Shown here: in pieces, positions 1-8,084 of the stretch
Position numbering within the stretch: the first letter of the stretch is position 1
Layout: every line of letters begins with the position of its first letter
NCBI GenBank assembly: GCA_036263155.1
Contig: DATAHN010000085.1
Coordinates: 9,433 to 73,432, forward strand
DNA length: 64,000 nucleotides
From: DASUBN01 sp036263155
GTDB taxonomy: Bacteria > Pseudomonadota > Gammaproteobacteria > Natronospirales > REEB76
Direction of reading: 5' to 3'
Notes under the pieces: generated by a model
The model's input: the letters and a program-made list of their open reading frames with translations, nothing else
The model's database searches: none
Told to the model about the DNA's origin: nothing
Made by a program: the position numbers and the translations under genes

Positions 1-925
1 GGGCGGCGGCGCGGCCGGCCTTGATGACAGGCTTGCCGGATTCCATCTCATGGGCGAGCTCGGCGGCGAATTCGCCGCTCTGGATCTCCCCGAGCATGGC
101 GCGCATGGCGGCGCGGCTCTCGGGACCGATGACGCGCGGGCCGCGGGTGTAGTCACCGAACTCGGCGGTGGAGGAGATGGACTCGCGCATGCCGGCGATG
201 CCGCGCGCGTAGATCATGTCCGCCATGAGCTTGATCTCGTGCAGACAGCAGAAGTAGGCGACCTCGGGCGCATAGCCCGCTTCCACCAGCGTCTCGAAGC
301 CGGCGCTGATGAGGTGGGTGAGGCCGCCGGAGAGCACTGCCTGCTCGGCGAAGAGGTCGGTCTCGGTCTCCTCCCGGAAGCTGGACTCGGCGATGCCGGC
401 GCGCCCCAGTCCCAGGGCCCAGGCGCAGGAGAGCGCCAGGGCGCGGGCGCCGCCGCTCGCGTCCTGGTGCACCGCCACGAGACCGGGGACGCCGTGGCCG
501 GCCTGGTACTGCATCCGCACCTGCTCGCCGATGCCGTTGGGCGCCACCATGATGACATCCAGGTCCGCACGGGGCTGGATGCGCTTGAAGTGGATGTTGT
601 AGCCGTGGGCGAAGACCAGCGCGCCGCCCGGCTTCAGGTTCGATCCCACCGTCTCGCGGTAGACGCCGGGCTGCGCCTCGTCCGGGATGAGCATCAGCAC
701 CATATCGGCCCAGGCCACCGCATCGGCGGGCGCCAGGACCTCGAGGCCGGCGGCGACGGCGGCAGACAGGGACCGGGAGCCGGTACGCAGGCCCACGCGC
801 ACATCCACGCCGGAATCCTGCAGGTTCGCCGCCTGTGCCCGTCCTTGCGCGCCGAAGCCCAGCACCGCCACGCGGCGCGTGCGGATGAGCTTGGGATCGG
901 TGTCGGCGTCGTAGGAGAGCTGCAT
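1..925 (-). CDS. Ketol-acid reductoisomerase (IlvC)-like protein, 3' end outside window, atypical active site
   Basis: The frame is open from an ATG at 925 to the window edge (308 codons, no stop seen). The translation aligns along its length with class I KARI, which converts acetolactate to dihydroxyisovalerate in branched-chain amino-acid synthesis. A Rossmann motif GFGAQG lies near residue 23, a short cofactor loop near 48-52, and FREETETDLFAEQ near 183-195 supplies metal ligands D190 and E194. Two normally invariant residues differ: the catalytic Lys of the VAPKGPG motif is Asn130 (VAPNGIG), and the metal-binding Glu of FECLHE is Cys226 (FCCLHE). Fold assignment is firm, but KARI activity is doubtful, so no symbol is given. 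The gene is divergent from proS with only 68 bp between them. Confidence 0.85.
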   Translation of the reverse strand, partial: MQLSYDADTDPKLIRTRRVAVLGFGAQGRAQAANLQDSGVDVRVGLRTGSRSLSAAVAAGLEVLAPADAVAWADMVLMLIPDEAQPGVYRETVGSNLKPGGALVFAHGYNIHFKRIQPRADLDVIMVAPNGIGEQVRMQYQAGHGVPGLVAVHQDASGGARALALSCAWALGLGRAGIAESSFREETETDLFAEQAVLSGGLTHLISAGFETLVEAGYAPEVAYFCCLHEIKLMADMIYARGIAGMRESISSTAEFGDYTRGPRVIGPESRAAMRAMLGEIQSGEFAAELAHEMESGKPVIKAGRAAA

Positions 926-993
926 GGTGCTAGGCCGGGCTGCCCGGGACCGTTAGAATACGGGCTTTCAGCCATAAAACCCACACTAAAATC

Positions 994-2709
994 ATGCGCG
1001 CCTCCCGCTTCCCCCTGAACACGGTCAAAGAGACCCCCGCCGACGCGGAGCTGGTCAGCCACAAGCTCATGCTCCGGGCCGGCATGCTGAAGAAGCTCGG
1101 GGCCGGCCTCTACACCTGGACGCCGCTGGGCCTCAGGGTCCTGCACAAGGTGGAAGGCATCGTGCGGGAGGAGATGGACAAGGCCGGCGCGCTCGAGATG
1201 CTGATGCCCACGGTGCAGCCCAAGGAGCTGTGGGAGGAGACCGGCCGCTGGCAGAAGTTCGGCGGTCAACTGCTCAAGATCCGGGACCGCAAGGAGCAGG
1301 AGTTCTGCTTCGGCCCCACCGCCGAGGAGGTGGTGACGGACTGGGCGCGCGGCGAGCTCCGGAGCTACAAGCAACTGCCGCTCAACGTGTACCAGATCCA
1401 GACCAAGTTCCGGGACGAGATCCGCCCGCGCTTCGGCATCATGCGCGCCCGCGAGTTCCTGATGAAGGATGCCTACTCCTTCCACGTGGACATGGCGAGC
1501 CTGGAAGCCGAATACCAGAACATGTACGACACCTACGCGCGCATCTTCACGCGCCTGGGGCTGAAGTTCCGTGCCGTGAAGGCCGACACCGGCGCCATCG
1601 GCGGCAATGCTTCCCATGAATTCCAAGTGCTGGCGGATTCCGGCGAGGACGCCATCGTGTTCTCGGACGGCTCCGACTACACCGCCAACATGGAGCTGGC
1701 GGAAGCGCTCGCTCCCAAGGATCCGCGCCCTGCTCCCTCGGCGGAGCTCACACTGGTGGACACGCCGACCCAGAAGACCATCGAGGAGGTCTCGAGCTTC
1801 CTGAAGGTGGATCCCAAGCAATGCGTGAAGACCATCCTGGTGCGCGGCGAGAAGGGCCTGGTGGCCCTGTGCCTGCGCGGCGACCATGAGATCAACGAGA
1901 CCAAGGCAGCGAAGCTGCCTGAGCTGCCCGGCGAGTCGGTGCTGGCGGACGAGAGCGAGATCTGGAAGGCCACCCAGTGCAAGCCGGGCTTCATCGGCCC
2001 GGTGAAGCTGCCGGATACGGTGCCGGTGATCGTGGACCGGGATGCCGCCCAGCTTGCAGATTTCGTCTGCGGCGGCAACCAGGCGGGCAAGCACTACACC
2101 GGCGCGAATTGGGAGCGGGATGCGCGAGTGACCCGCGTCGTTGACCTGCGCAAGGTGCAGGCGGGCGACCCCTCCCCCGACGGCAAGGGCAAGCTCGACA
2201 TCGCCCGCGGTATCGAGGTGGGCCACGTGTTCTCCCTGGGCGATAAGTACGCTAAGGCCATGGGCGCCTCGGTGCTGGACCGGGAAGGCAAGCAGGTGAC
2301 GCTGCAGATGGGCTGCTACGGCATCGGCGTGAGCCGCATCGTAGCCGCCGCCATCGAGCAGAACCACGACGAGCGCGGCATCATCTGGCCGCAGCCGCTG
2401 GCGCCCTTCGACATCGCCCTGCTGCCCCTCAACATGGCGAAGTCCGAGAAGCTCAAGGTCGCCGCCGAGAAGCTCTATGGTGAGCTCACCGCCGCGGGTT
2501 ATGCGGTGTTCATGGATGACCGGGACCTGAGGCCCGGCCCCATGTTCGCTGACGCGGAGCTCATCGGCATCCCGCACCGCCTGGTGCTCTCGGACCGGGG
2601 CCTCGACGCCGGAACCGTCGAGTACAAGGGCCGCACGGACCTCGACAAACAGGATATCCAGGCGCCCCAGCTCATGGACTTCATCCGCCAGAAGCTCCAG
2701 GCCGCCTGA
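994..2709 (+). CDS. proS: Prolyl-tRNA synthetase
   Basis: The 571-residue product charges tRNA-Pro with proline in the cytoplasm. It has the bacterial class II layout: an N-terminal catalytic part (LMLRAGMLKKLGAGLYTW near residue 25, followed by class II motifs in FRDEIRPRFGIMRAREFLMKD split around residue 140), a YbaK-like editing insertion around residues 240-390, the motif 3 region GCYGIGVSR near 440, and a C-terminal anticodon-binding domain. The length is normal for the family. The start follows a TAGAAT -10-like hexamer at 954-959. The stop overlaps the start of the next gene by one base (TGATG), suggesting cotranscription. Confidence 0.97.
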   Translation: MRASRFPLNTVKETPADAELVSHKLMLRAGMLKKLGAGLYTWTPLGLRVLHKVEGIVREEMDKAGALEMLMPTVQPKELWEETGRWQKFGGQLLKIRDRKEQEFCFGPTAEEVVTDWARGELRSYKQLPLNVYQIQTKFRDEIRPRFGIMRAREFLMKDAYSFHVDMASLEAEYQNMYDTYARIFTRLGLKFRAVKADTGAIGGNASHEFQVLADSGEDAIVFSDGSDYTANMELAEALAPKDPRPAPSAELTLVDTPTQKTIEEVSSFLKVDPKQCVKTILVRGEKGLVALCLRGDHEINETKAAKLPELPGESVLADESEIWKATQCKPGFIGPVKLPDTVPVIVDRDAAQLADFVCGGNQAGKHYTGANWERDARVTRVVDLRKVQAGDPSPDGKGKLDIARGIEVGHVFSLGDKYAKAMGASVLDREGKQVTLQMGCYGIGVSRIVAAAIEQNHDERGIIWPQPLAPFDIALLPLNMAKSEKLKVAAEKLYGELTAAGYAVFMDDRDLRPGPMFADAELIGIPHRLVLSDRGLDAGTVEYKGRTDLDKQDIQAPQLMDFIRQKLQAA

Positions 2710-3278
2710 TGCGCGCCGCGGCGGCTCTCCTCTGCGCCACCGCATTGCTGGCTCCGGGTGCGAGTTGGGCCAAGCTCGCGAAGCCGGACCCGGAGCTCGT
2801 CGCGCTGGTGCAGCAGGCCGCCCAGGACAAGAGCGAATACCAGGACAAGTACGACGAACAGGTCTGGCTCGCGGACATGTCCCAGCGGCTCGCCGACGTG
2901 GTGCCTGATACGGACGAGCGCGCCCGGCTCCTGAAGATGATCCACGCGGAGGCGAGCCGCGCCGGCCTGCCACCGCAGCTGGTGCTGGCGCTGATCCACG
3001 TGGAGAGCCGCTTCGATCCCTATGCCGTGTCCCGTGCCGGCGCGGTGGGGCTGATGCAGATCATGCCGTTCTGGCTCAGGCTCATCGGCCGCGAGCACGA
3101 CAGCCTGGTGCACCCCGAGACCAACCTGCGCATGGGCTGCACGATCCTCAAGTACTACCTGGGCAAGACCCACGGCGACATCCGTGCCGCGCTGCAACGC
3201 TACAACGGGGCCACGGTGGGTATCGACTACTCGGACGCGGTACTGAAGTCGCTCAGCCGCAAGTGGTACTGGGACTGA
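2709..3278 (+). CDS. Lytic transglycosylase, SLT domain
   Basis: This 189-residue protein has a Sec signal peptide ending near ASWA (residue 21), so it is expected in the periplasm. The mature part carries a goose-type SLT fold: the catalytic Glu99 in HVESRFDP, then SRAGAVGLMQIMP, then a YNG motif in LQRYNGATVG. Enzymes of this family cleave peptidoglycan glycan strands with formation of 1,6-anhydromuramic acid. It starts inside the proS stop codon, so translation is probably coupled. The catalytic domain is the only recognisable one, so which lytic transglycosylase class it belongs to is uncertain. It converges with acyP, whose stop lies 7 bp away. Confidence 0.9.
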   Translation: MRAAAALLCATALLAPGASWAKLAKPDPELVALVQQAAQDKSEYQDKYDEQVWLADMSQRLADVVPDTDERARLLKMIHAEASRAGLPPQLVLALIHVESRFDPYAVSRAGAVGLMQIMPFWLRLIGREHDSLVHPETNLRMGCTILKYYLGKTHGDIRAALQRYNGATVGIDYSDAVLKSLSRKWYWD

Positions 3279-3284
3279 TCCGCT

Positions 3285-3554
3285 TCAGCGCGTGCCGAAA
3301 TCCGCAGGCACCGGTTCCGGCTTCACCTCTTCGATCTCCACGCTGTCCACTTTCGCCATGGGCGGACCCTGGTACAGCCAGGCGATGAGCTGCTGCACGG
3401 TGCCCTCCTCGCCGCAGGCCAGCACCTCGACACGCCCGTCCGGCAGGTTCTTCGCGTAGCCCGTGAGACCGAGCGCCTTGGCACGCTCGGCGGTGCTGGC
3501 TCGGTAGAAGACGCCCTGAACCTTCCCCGATACGAAGCAGCGTTTTGCTATCAC
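3285..3554 (-). CDS. acyP: Acylphosphatase
   Basis: The 89-residue product matches acylphosphatase at normal length. These small cytoplasmic enzymes hydrolyse acyl-phosphate bonds. The signature GKVQGVFYRAS contains the phosphate-binding Arg18, and YAKNLPDGRVEV contains the catalytic Asn36. The C-terminal half shows the family's GPPMAKVDSVEIEE pattern. It is a single gene convergent with the lytic transglycosylase. The terminator of the upstream minus-strand LysM gene separates it from that gene. Confidence 0.93.
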   Translation of the reverse strand: MIAKRCFVSGKVQGVFYRASTAERAKALGLTGYAKNLPDGRVEVLACGEEGTVQQLIAWLYQGPPMAKVDSVEIEEVKPEPVPADFGTR

Positions 3555-3567
3555 GCATCCATCCTAC

Positions 3568-3598
3568 AAAAGGAAAGGGCCCCTTCGGGGCCCTTTCC
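3568..3598 (-). terminator. Rho-independent terminator of the LysM lipoprotein gene
   Basis: A perfect 12-bp stem (GGAAAGGGCCCC with its complement) closes a 3-nt loop and is followed on the minus strand by TTTT. It lies about 20 bp past the stop of the LysM lipoprotein gene. Confidence 0.85.
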
Positions 3599-3619
3599 GG
3601 ATCACTCGATCGAGAAGGA

Positions 3620-4372
3620 TTACTTGCTGCCGCCAGCGGCGAACTTCTTGTCCTTCTTGTCCGCGCGGTGACCGCGCCAGGCACCGCGGTGCTTGGCGTA
3701 GTTCACGGCCGCGTCGGAGTCAGCCGCCGTCGGGTTCTTCACGATGTCGAACTGCTGGTCCGGCATGATGAGGTCGGCGTGCTTGATCTTGTCGGTGTTG
3801 GCCTTGTAGATCAGCGGCCACTGGTAGGGGTTGCCGTAGACGTCAGCCTTGCCGGCGATGCGCCACAGGCTGTCGCCGCGCACCACGCTGTAGGTCATGT
3901 GGGCGGCCTGCAGCTCCGCCACGAGGGCGGCGAGCAGGTCATAGGCGGGCTTGCCCTGGTTGCTGGAGATGTAGGTCCCAGCCTGGGCCAGGCGCGCCTG
4001 CTGGTCGGCGTTCAGGTTCTTGTAGCCCTGGACCTGGGTCTGGAGCTCCTGGGCCTTGGCCAGGTAGCAGCCGTTGATGGCGTCGCCCGCCACCTGCTTC
4101 GCCTGGGCGGCGAGTTGCTGCGCCTTGGCGGCGTCGGTGGCCTGGGCGGCCTGGGCCTGGCTCAGCAGGTCAGCGGCGTTGCCGGTGTCGGTGCAGGGCG
4201 ACTGGGCGCCCGCGATCACCGCCTGGGCATCGTTGATGGCCTGGGTGGCGGCGGCGCTGGCCTGGGCAGCGGCCGCGGCGGCCTGGTCGTTCTTGGCCTT
4301 GTTGTTGGCACAACCGGCGAGGGAGCCGGCGACCAGCAACAGCACCGCGGACAGCTTGAGGACGTTCTTCAT
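3620..4372 (-). CDS. LysM-domain lipoprotein, Ala/Gln-rich coiled coil
   Basis: I chose the ATG at 4372 (250 residues) because GGAG sits 6 nt upstream and because the product then begins with a lipoprotein signal (MKNVLKLSAVLLLVAGSLAGC). The mature N-terminal part is a low-complexity Ala/Gln segment of about 120 residues with heptad character. Near residues 160-215 there is a LysM-like module (MTYSVVRGDSLWRIAG, then PLIYKANTDKI and PDQQF), which usually binds peptidoglycan. The C-terminus is basic. The protein probably tethers the outer membrane to the cell wall. Its own terminator follows. The DUF4398-like gene upstream on the same strand has a related helical composition. Confidence 0.85.
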   Translation of the reverse strand: MKNVLKLSAVLLLVAGSLAGCANNKAKNDQAAAAAAQASAAATQAINDAQAVIAGAQSPCTDTGNAADLLSQAQAAQATDAAKAQQLAAQAKQVAGDAINGCYLAKAQELQTQVQGYKNLNADQQARLAQAGTYISSNQGKPAYDLLAALVAELQAAHMTYSVVRGDSLWRIAGKADVYGNPYQWPLIYKANTDKIKHADLIMPDQQFDIVKNPTAADSDAAVNYAKHRGAWRGHRADKKDKKFAAGGSK

Positions 4373-4541
4373 ATGGTTCTCCAAACCTCGATTGTTATTG
4401 TGCGCACGCAGGTCCAAGCCCGCGGCACATCCCAGAAAAGACGCATGATGTGTCGCAAGGTTAACGTCCGGGCGCAGACGGTGTCAAGGAAGCGACATCC
4501 TTAACATAAGGAAATATCGGGGAAAATGCCGCGAATTGCGA

Positions 4542-4811
4542 CTAGGAACGGCCCGGAACATCCGGTTTCACGCCCAGGGCACGCAACGCCAACTGACGGG
4601 CCAAGCGGGCATCCTCGCGGGCGGTGGAATAGTCCTGTGCGTCGAGGGCGGTCTGGGCCGCCTGCAGGTACTGGCGGGCGCGGATGAGGTCCGGCGAGGC
4701 CGGCTTGTCGGCGAGCGTCTGCTCCGCCGCCGCCACTGCCTGGCGGGCATCGCTCATCTCCTGTACCGGCGCGCCGGCACAGGCGAACAGCAGCAGGATG
4801 GCGGCGAGCAT
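4542..4811 (-). CDS. Small DUF4398-like lipoprotein
   Basis: The 89-residue product has a short hydrophobic leader ending in a lipobox-like LLFAC. It continues as one long amphipathic helix (DARQAVAAAEQTL, ARQYLQAAQTALDA, AREDARLARQLALRAL), the pattern of the DUF4398 family. These proteins often sit beside LysM or OmpA-type envelope genes, and here a LysM lipoprotein lies 170 bp downstream on the same strand. The leader is unusually short, so the true start could be an upstream non-ATG codon. I see no ATG or GTG in frame within about 45 nt upstream. The function is not known. Confidence 0.7.
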   Translation of the reverse strand: MLAAILLLFACAGAPVQEMSDARQAVAAAEQTLADKPASPDLIRARQYLQAAQTALDAQDYSTAREDARLARQLALRALGVKPDVPGRS

Positions 4812-4990
4812 CGCCGTCAGGCGCAGGCCGCGAGCCGCGATGTGGTGTGCAGTCTCCAGGGGGCGGATACCGTGGTAACCGGAAAAATCGGCGTGAGGGA
4901 CGCTATCAGCGCCCGCCGATGCCCGTCAAGCGAGACGGCTTGAGCTATAGTGTTGCCACTTCCGCATCTCGTCCTGCTCCATCCCTGCGT

Positions 4991-5344
4991 ATGCAAAAAG
5001 TCACAATCTGGCATAACCCACGCTGCTCGAAATCCCGCGAGACCCTCGCGCTGTTGCAACAGCGCGACATCGAACCTCAGATCGTCGAGTACCTGAAGGA
5101 TCCGCCCTCTCCCGCTGAGATCGAGCGCATCCTCAAACTGCTCGGTACCGGCGCGCGCGGGCTCATCCGCGACAACGAGGACGCCTACAAGTCCGCCCGC
5201 GCGGACGACCCTTCCCTGAGCGAGAAGCAGCTGGTGCAGATCATGCACGGCCATCCGGTGCTGATCCAAAGGCCGGTGGTGATCGTGGGCGACAAGGCGC
5301 GCATCGGCCGCCCGCCCGAAGCGGTGCTCGAGATCCTGCTGTGA
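4991..5344 (+). CDS. arsC: ArsC-family arsenate reductase-like protein
   Basis: The 117-residue product has the ArsC thioredoxin-like fold. The nucleophile Cys12 sits in HNPRCSKSRETL, and the later conserved parts GARGLIRDNEDAY and HPVLIQRPVVI are present. Glutaredoxin-linked enzymes of this type reduce arsenate to arsenite. The YfgD subgroup has no proven arsenate role, and this copy has no arsR or arsB nearby. The gene overlaps the GTG start of wrbA by 4 bp and looks like the first gene of an arsC-wrbA-DUF2069 operon, so a general redox role is as likely as arsenic resistance. Confidence 0.88.
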   Translation: MQKVTIWHNPRCSKSRETLALLQQRDIEPQIVEYLKDPPSPAEIERILKLLGTGARGLIRDNEDAYKSARADDPSLSEKQLVQIMHGHPVLIQRPVVIVGDKARIGRPPEAVLEILL

Positions 5345-5937
5345 GCGACATCCTGGTGCTCTACTACAGCCGCCACGGCGCGACCGCCGAGATGGCGCGC
5401 CAGGTCTGCCGCGGCGTGGAGAGCGTGACCGGCATGGCCGCGCGCCTGCGTACGGTACCGGCGGTCTCGCCGGTGAGCGAAGCGGTGGAAGATGCGGTAC
5501 CCGCCGCCGGACCGCCCTACGCCAGCCTCGACGACCTCAAGGAATGCACGGGCCTCGTGCTCGGCAGTCCGACCCGCTTCGGCAACATGGCCGCTTCACT
5601 CAAGTACTTCCTGGACGGCACCGCGGGCCTGTGGCTCTCGGGTGAGCTGGCCGGCAAGCCCGCCGGCGTGTTCACCTCCACCTCCTCCCAGCACGGCGGC
5701 CAGGAAGCGACGCTGCTCTCCATGATGCTGCCGCTGCTGCACCACGGCATGCTGGTGGTGGGCGTGCCCTACACCGAGCCGGAGCTGATGCAGACCACCA
5801 GCGGCGGCACGCCCTATGGCCCGAGCCACGTGGCGGGCGCGAACAGCGACCGCAAGCTGAGCGAGGCAGAGAAGCGCTTCTGCCAAGTGCTGGGCATGCG
5901 GGTCGCCGACACGGCGCGCCGCCTGCAGACGAAGTGA
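5341..5937 (+). CDS. wrbA: NAD(P)H:quinone oxidoreductase WrbA
   Basis: The 198-residue flavodoxin-like protein begins VLYYSRHGATAEMAR, the FMN phosphate-binding loop. It has GSPTRFGNMAASLKYFLDGT and FTSTSSQHGGQE, both typical of WrbA. The family forms tetramers and reduces quinones by two electrons with NAD(P)H, which avoids semiquinone radicals. The GTG start overlaps the arsC stop (GTGA), and the stop overlaps the GTG start of the next gene in the same way. The three genes are therefore very likely one translationally coupled unit. Confidence 0.93.
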   Translation: MSDILVLYYSRHGATAEMARQVCRGVESVTGMAARLRTVPAVSPVSEAVEDAVPAAGPPYASLDDLKECTGLVLGSPTRFGNMAASLKYFLDGTAGLWLSGELAGKPAGVFTSTSSQHGGQEATLLSMMLPLLHHGMLVVGVPYTEPELMQTTSGGTPYGPSHVAGANSDRKLSEAEKRFCQVLGMRVADTARRLQTK

Positions 5938-6290
5938 AGCTGAAGTTCACCGGCGCGCTGCTGGCTCGCGCCGCGTTCCTGGCGCTGGTGCTATGGCTGG
6001 GACTCTGGCTCGGCGTACTGGCCCACGCGCCGGCCGGCGTGCGCACGGCCTGGGCAGCCTCGAGCCTCTTCCCTCTTGCGATCCTCGCGCCCTTCCTGTT
6101 CCGCGGCAGCAAGGCGGGCTACGGCTGGGCGGGATTCCTCTCGCTGGGCTACTTCGCGCAGGGCATAGCCGTGACCCTCGGCAGTCGCAGCGTGAACGGT
6201 GCGGTGGAGATCTTCTTGAGCATCCTGCTGTTCTTCGGGGCGACCGCCGCTCTAAGAGAGCTGCAGCGTATCAGCGCTTCTTCTCGATAA
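5934..6290 (+). CDS. DUF2069 inner-membrane protein
   Basis: The 118-residue product has four predicted membrane segments (for example ALLARAAFLALVLWLGLWLG, then LFPLAILAPFLF, then a FLSLGYFAQGIAV helix, then VEIFLSILLFFGATAAL). It matches the DUF2069 family, which often follows wrbA in gammaproteobacteria. The function is unknown. The start is GTG overlapping the wrbA stop. The last 20 bp overlap the 3' end of the convergent hda gene. Confidence 0.85.
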   Translation: MKLKFTGALLARAAFLALVLWLGLWLGVLAHAPAGVRTAWAASSLFPLAILAPFLFRGSKAGYGWAGFLSLGYFAQGIAVTLGSRSVNGAVEIFLSILLFFGATAALRELQRISASSR

Positions 6291-6984
6291 ACGCCTTGAC
6301 GAACGGGACGGTGACCTTGCGCTGTGCCACCAGTGAGGCGGTGTCGAGCGCATCCAGCGTGGCGCAGAGGGTGCTCATGTCCCGTTGCAGGCGGTTGAGC
6401 AGGAACACCGCGGTGTCCTCCGGCAGCTCGAAGCCGCGACGCTGCGCGCGCTGCTGCAGCGCAACGATCTTGTCTTCGTCCGACAGCGGCTCCAGGTGAT
6501 ACACCGGGCCCCAGGACAGACGCGACACCAGGTCCGGCAGCAGGCGCTTGATGGCGGAGGGCGCGCTGCGGGCGCTGACGACGAAGGTCCCGCCCATTTG
6601 TTTGATGCCGTCGATGAGCGTCAGTAGCGCCCGCTGCCAGGGTTCGACGCCGGCGGTGCGCTGCACGTCGTCCACGCAGACGAAGGCGTAGCGCTCGAAG
6701 CCTTCCACCGCGGAAGGGTCCAGCAGCACCGCCTGGTCCATGGGGAGGTAGATGGCGCGCCGCTCGGCAGCGAGCGCGGCGCGGAACGCGGCCTGCAGCA
6801 GATGAGTCTTGCCGGTGCCGCCGGCGCCATGCAGGAAAAGCACGGGGGTACCCGACTTGAGCGCGGCCTCGCGCAGGGCCTGGATGGCCGCGGCATTGGG
6901 GCCGGCGAAGATGCCGTCGAAATCCGAGCCGCCCTCCAGCACCATGGGCAGCGGCAGCTGCCCCTCCAGCACCGGTCCGCTCAT
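6271..6984 (-). CDS. hda: DnaA regulatory inactivator Hda
   Basis: The 237-residue AAA+ protein promotes hydrolysis of DnaA-ATP after initiation, acting with the DNA-loaded beta clamp. Residues 9-14 (QLPLPM) match the N-terminal clamp-binding motif of Hda. The Walker A motif is HGAGGTGKTHLL near residue 52, and a Walker B-like CVDDVQ follows. There is no DnaA-type DNA-binding domain IV, which separates it from DnaA. The ATG at 6984 overlaps the stop of the upstream transporter (ATGA). An open frame continues upstream of this ATG but is only a shadow of that gene. Confidence 0.93.
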   Translation of the reverse strand: MSGPVLEGQLPLPMVLEGGSDFDGIFAGPNAAAIQALREAALKSGTPVLFLHGAGGTGKTHLLQAAFRAALAAERRAIYLPMDQAVLLDPSAVEGFERYAFVCVDDVQRTAGVEPWQRALLTLIDGIKQMGGTFVVSARSAPSAIKRLLPDLVSRLSWGPVYHLEPLSDEDKIVALQQRAQRRGFELPEDTAVFLLNRLQRDMSTLCATLDALDTASLVAQRKVTVPFVKAFIEKKR

Positions 6985-8084
6985 CCGGATTCGCCGTCGC
7001 CGCCACCATCGCCGCGGTAGAGGTCGCTCTGGTCGCCGCGGTAGATGTCGCTCTGCAGGTAGCGCTCCTGGGCGTGGCGCACGAACACGGTGCCGGCGGC
7101 TGCCACCGGCAGCGCCAACAGCACGCCCACGAAGCCGAACAGCTCGCCGCCCGCGAGGATGGTGAAGATCACCAGCACCGGGTGCAAGCCGATGCGGCCG
7201 CCCACTAGGCGCGGCGTGAGCACGAAGCCTTCCATGCCATGGCCCACGGCGAACACGATCAGCACCCACAGGGGCAGCCAGCCGTCGCCGTCCTGCAGCA
7301 CCGCCGAGGACAGGCCGAGCAACACGCCGATGCTGATGCCGAGATAGGGCACGAAGCTCAGGAGGCCCGCGATCACGCCCACCGCGATGCCGCCCTCCAG
7401 CCCCACCGCGGTGAGGCCGATGCTGTAGATGACCGCGAGCGAGGCCATGACCAGCAGCTGGCCGCGGAAGAACGCCGCCAGCACGCCCTCGCACTCCACG
7501 GCGATGCTGCAGATAGCTTCCTTGTGGTCGCGCGGCAGGAGGCTCGCCACCCGCGCCTTGAAGATGTCCCAGTCACGCAGCCAGTAGAAGGTGATCACCG
7601 GCACCAGCAGGATGCTGATGACGGCGGTGAAGATGAGCTTGCCGGAGTGGGTGATGGCGGTGAAGGTATTGCTGGCGAGCGCGCCGGCGTTGGCGAAGTT
7701 CTCGGTGGCGACGCCCGAGAGGCGCTCCAGGCGCAGGCGCGAGGGCTCCACGTGCAGGTGCGTAGCGAGCCAGGGGGTGGCGATGTCGGTGTACCAGGCA
7801 TAGAACTTCGGCGCCCGGGTGGTGATGGCGGTGACCTCGTGGCCGATCATCGGGCCGACCAGCAGCACCAGCAACGCGATGATGATGAAGGTTGCGAAGA
7901 ACACCATCGTCACCGCGAGGCCACGGGGGAACTTCCAGGCCTCGAGCCGGTCGGCCACCGGATCGCCGAGCCAGGCCAGCAGTGCGCTGATGATGAATGG
8001 CGTGAGGATGGGCCCCAGGGTATAGAGCAACGCCAGCACGGCGATGACGCCGGCCAGGATCCAGAGGCGGCCTTCGGTGGTCAT
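6981..8084 (-). CDS. perM: AI-2E family transporter (PerM-like)
   Basis: The 367-residue integral membrane protein has seven to eight hydrophobic segments, including an N-terminal pair and the conserved C-terminal block ending in HPVLVIFTILAGGELFGFVG. It belongs to the AI-2E/PerM exporter family. Some members export autoinducer-2 or act as Na+/H+ antiporters, so the substrate is unknown here. It lies between DUF2066 and hda with ATGA overlaps on both sides. The DUF2066-perM-hda order is common in gammaproteobacteria. Confidence 0.88.
   Translation of the reverse strand: MTTEGRLWILAGVIAVLALLYTLGPILTPFIISALLAWLGDPVADRLEAWKFPRGLAVTMVFFATFIIIALLVLLVGPMIGHEVTAITTRAPKFYAWYTDIATPWLATHLHVEPSRLRLERLSGVATENFANAGALASNTFTAITHSGKLIFTAVISILLVPVITFYWLRDWDIFKARVASLLPRDHKEAICSIAVECEGVLAAFFRGQLLVMASLAVIYSIGLTAVGLEGGIAVGVIAGLLSFVPYLGISIGVLLGLSSAVLQDGDGWLPLWVLIVFAVGHGMEGFVLTPRLVGGRIGLHPVLVIFTILAGGELFGFVGVLLALPVAAAGTVFVRHAQERYLQSDIYRGDQSDLYRGDGGGDGESG

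Noticed and set aside
694..2973. Long minus-strand open frame opposite proS
   Set aside because: It is the antisense shadow of a clearly conserved synthetase gene and has no recognisable domain or ribosome site.
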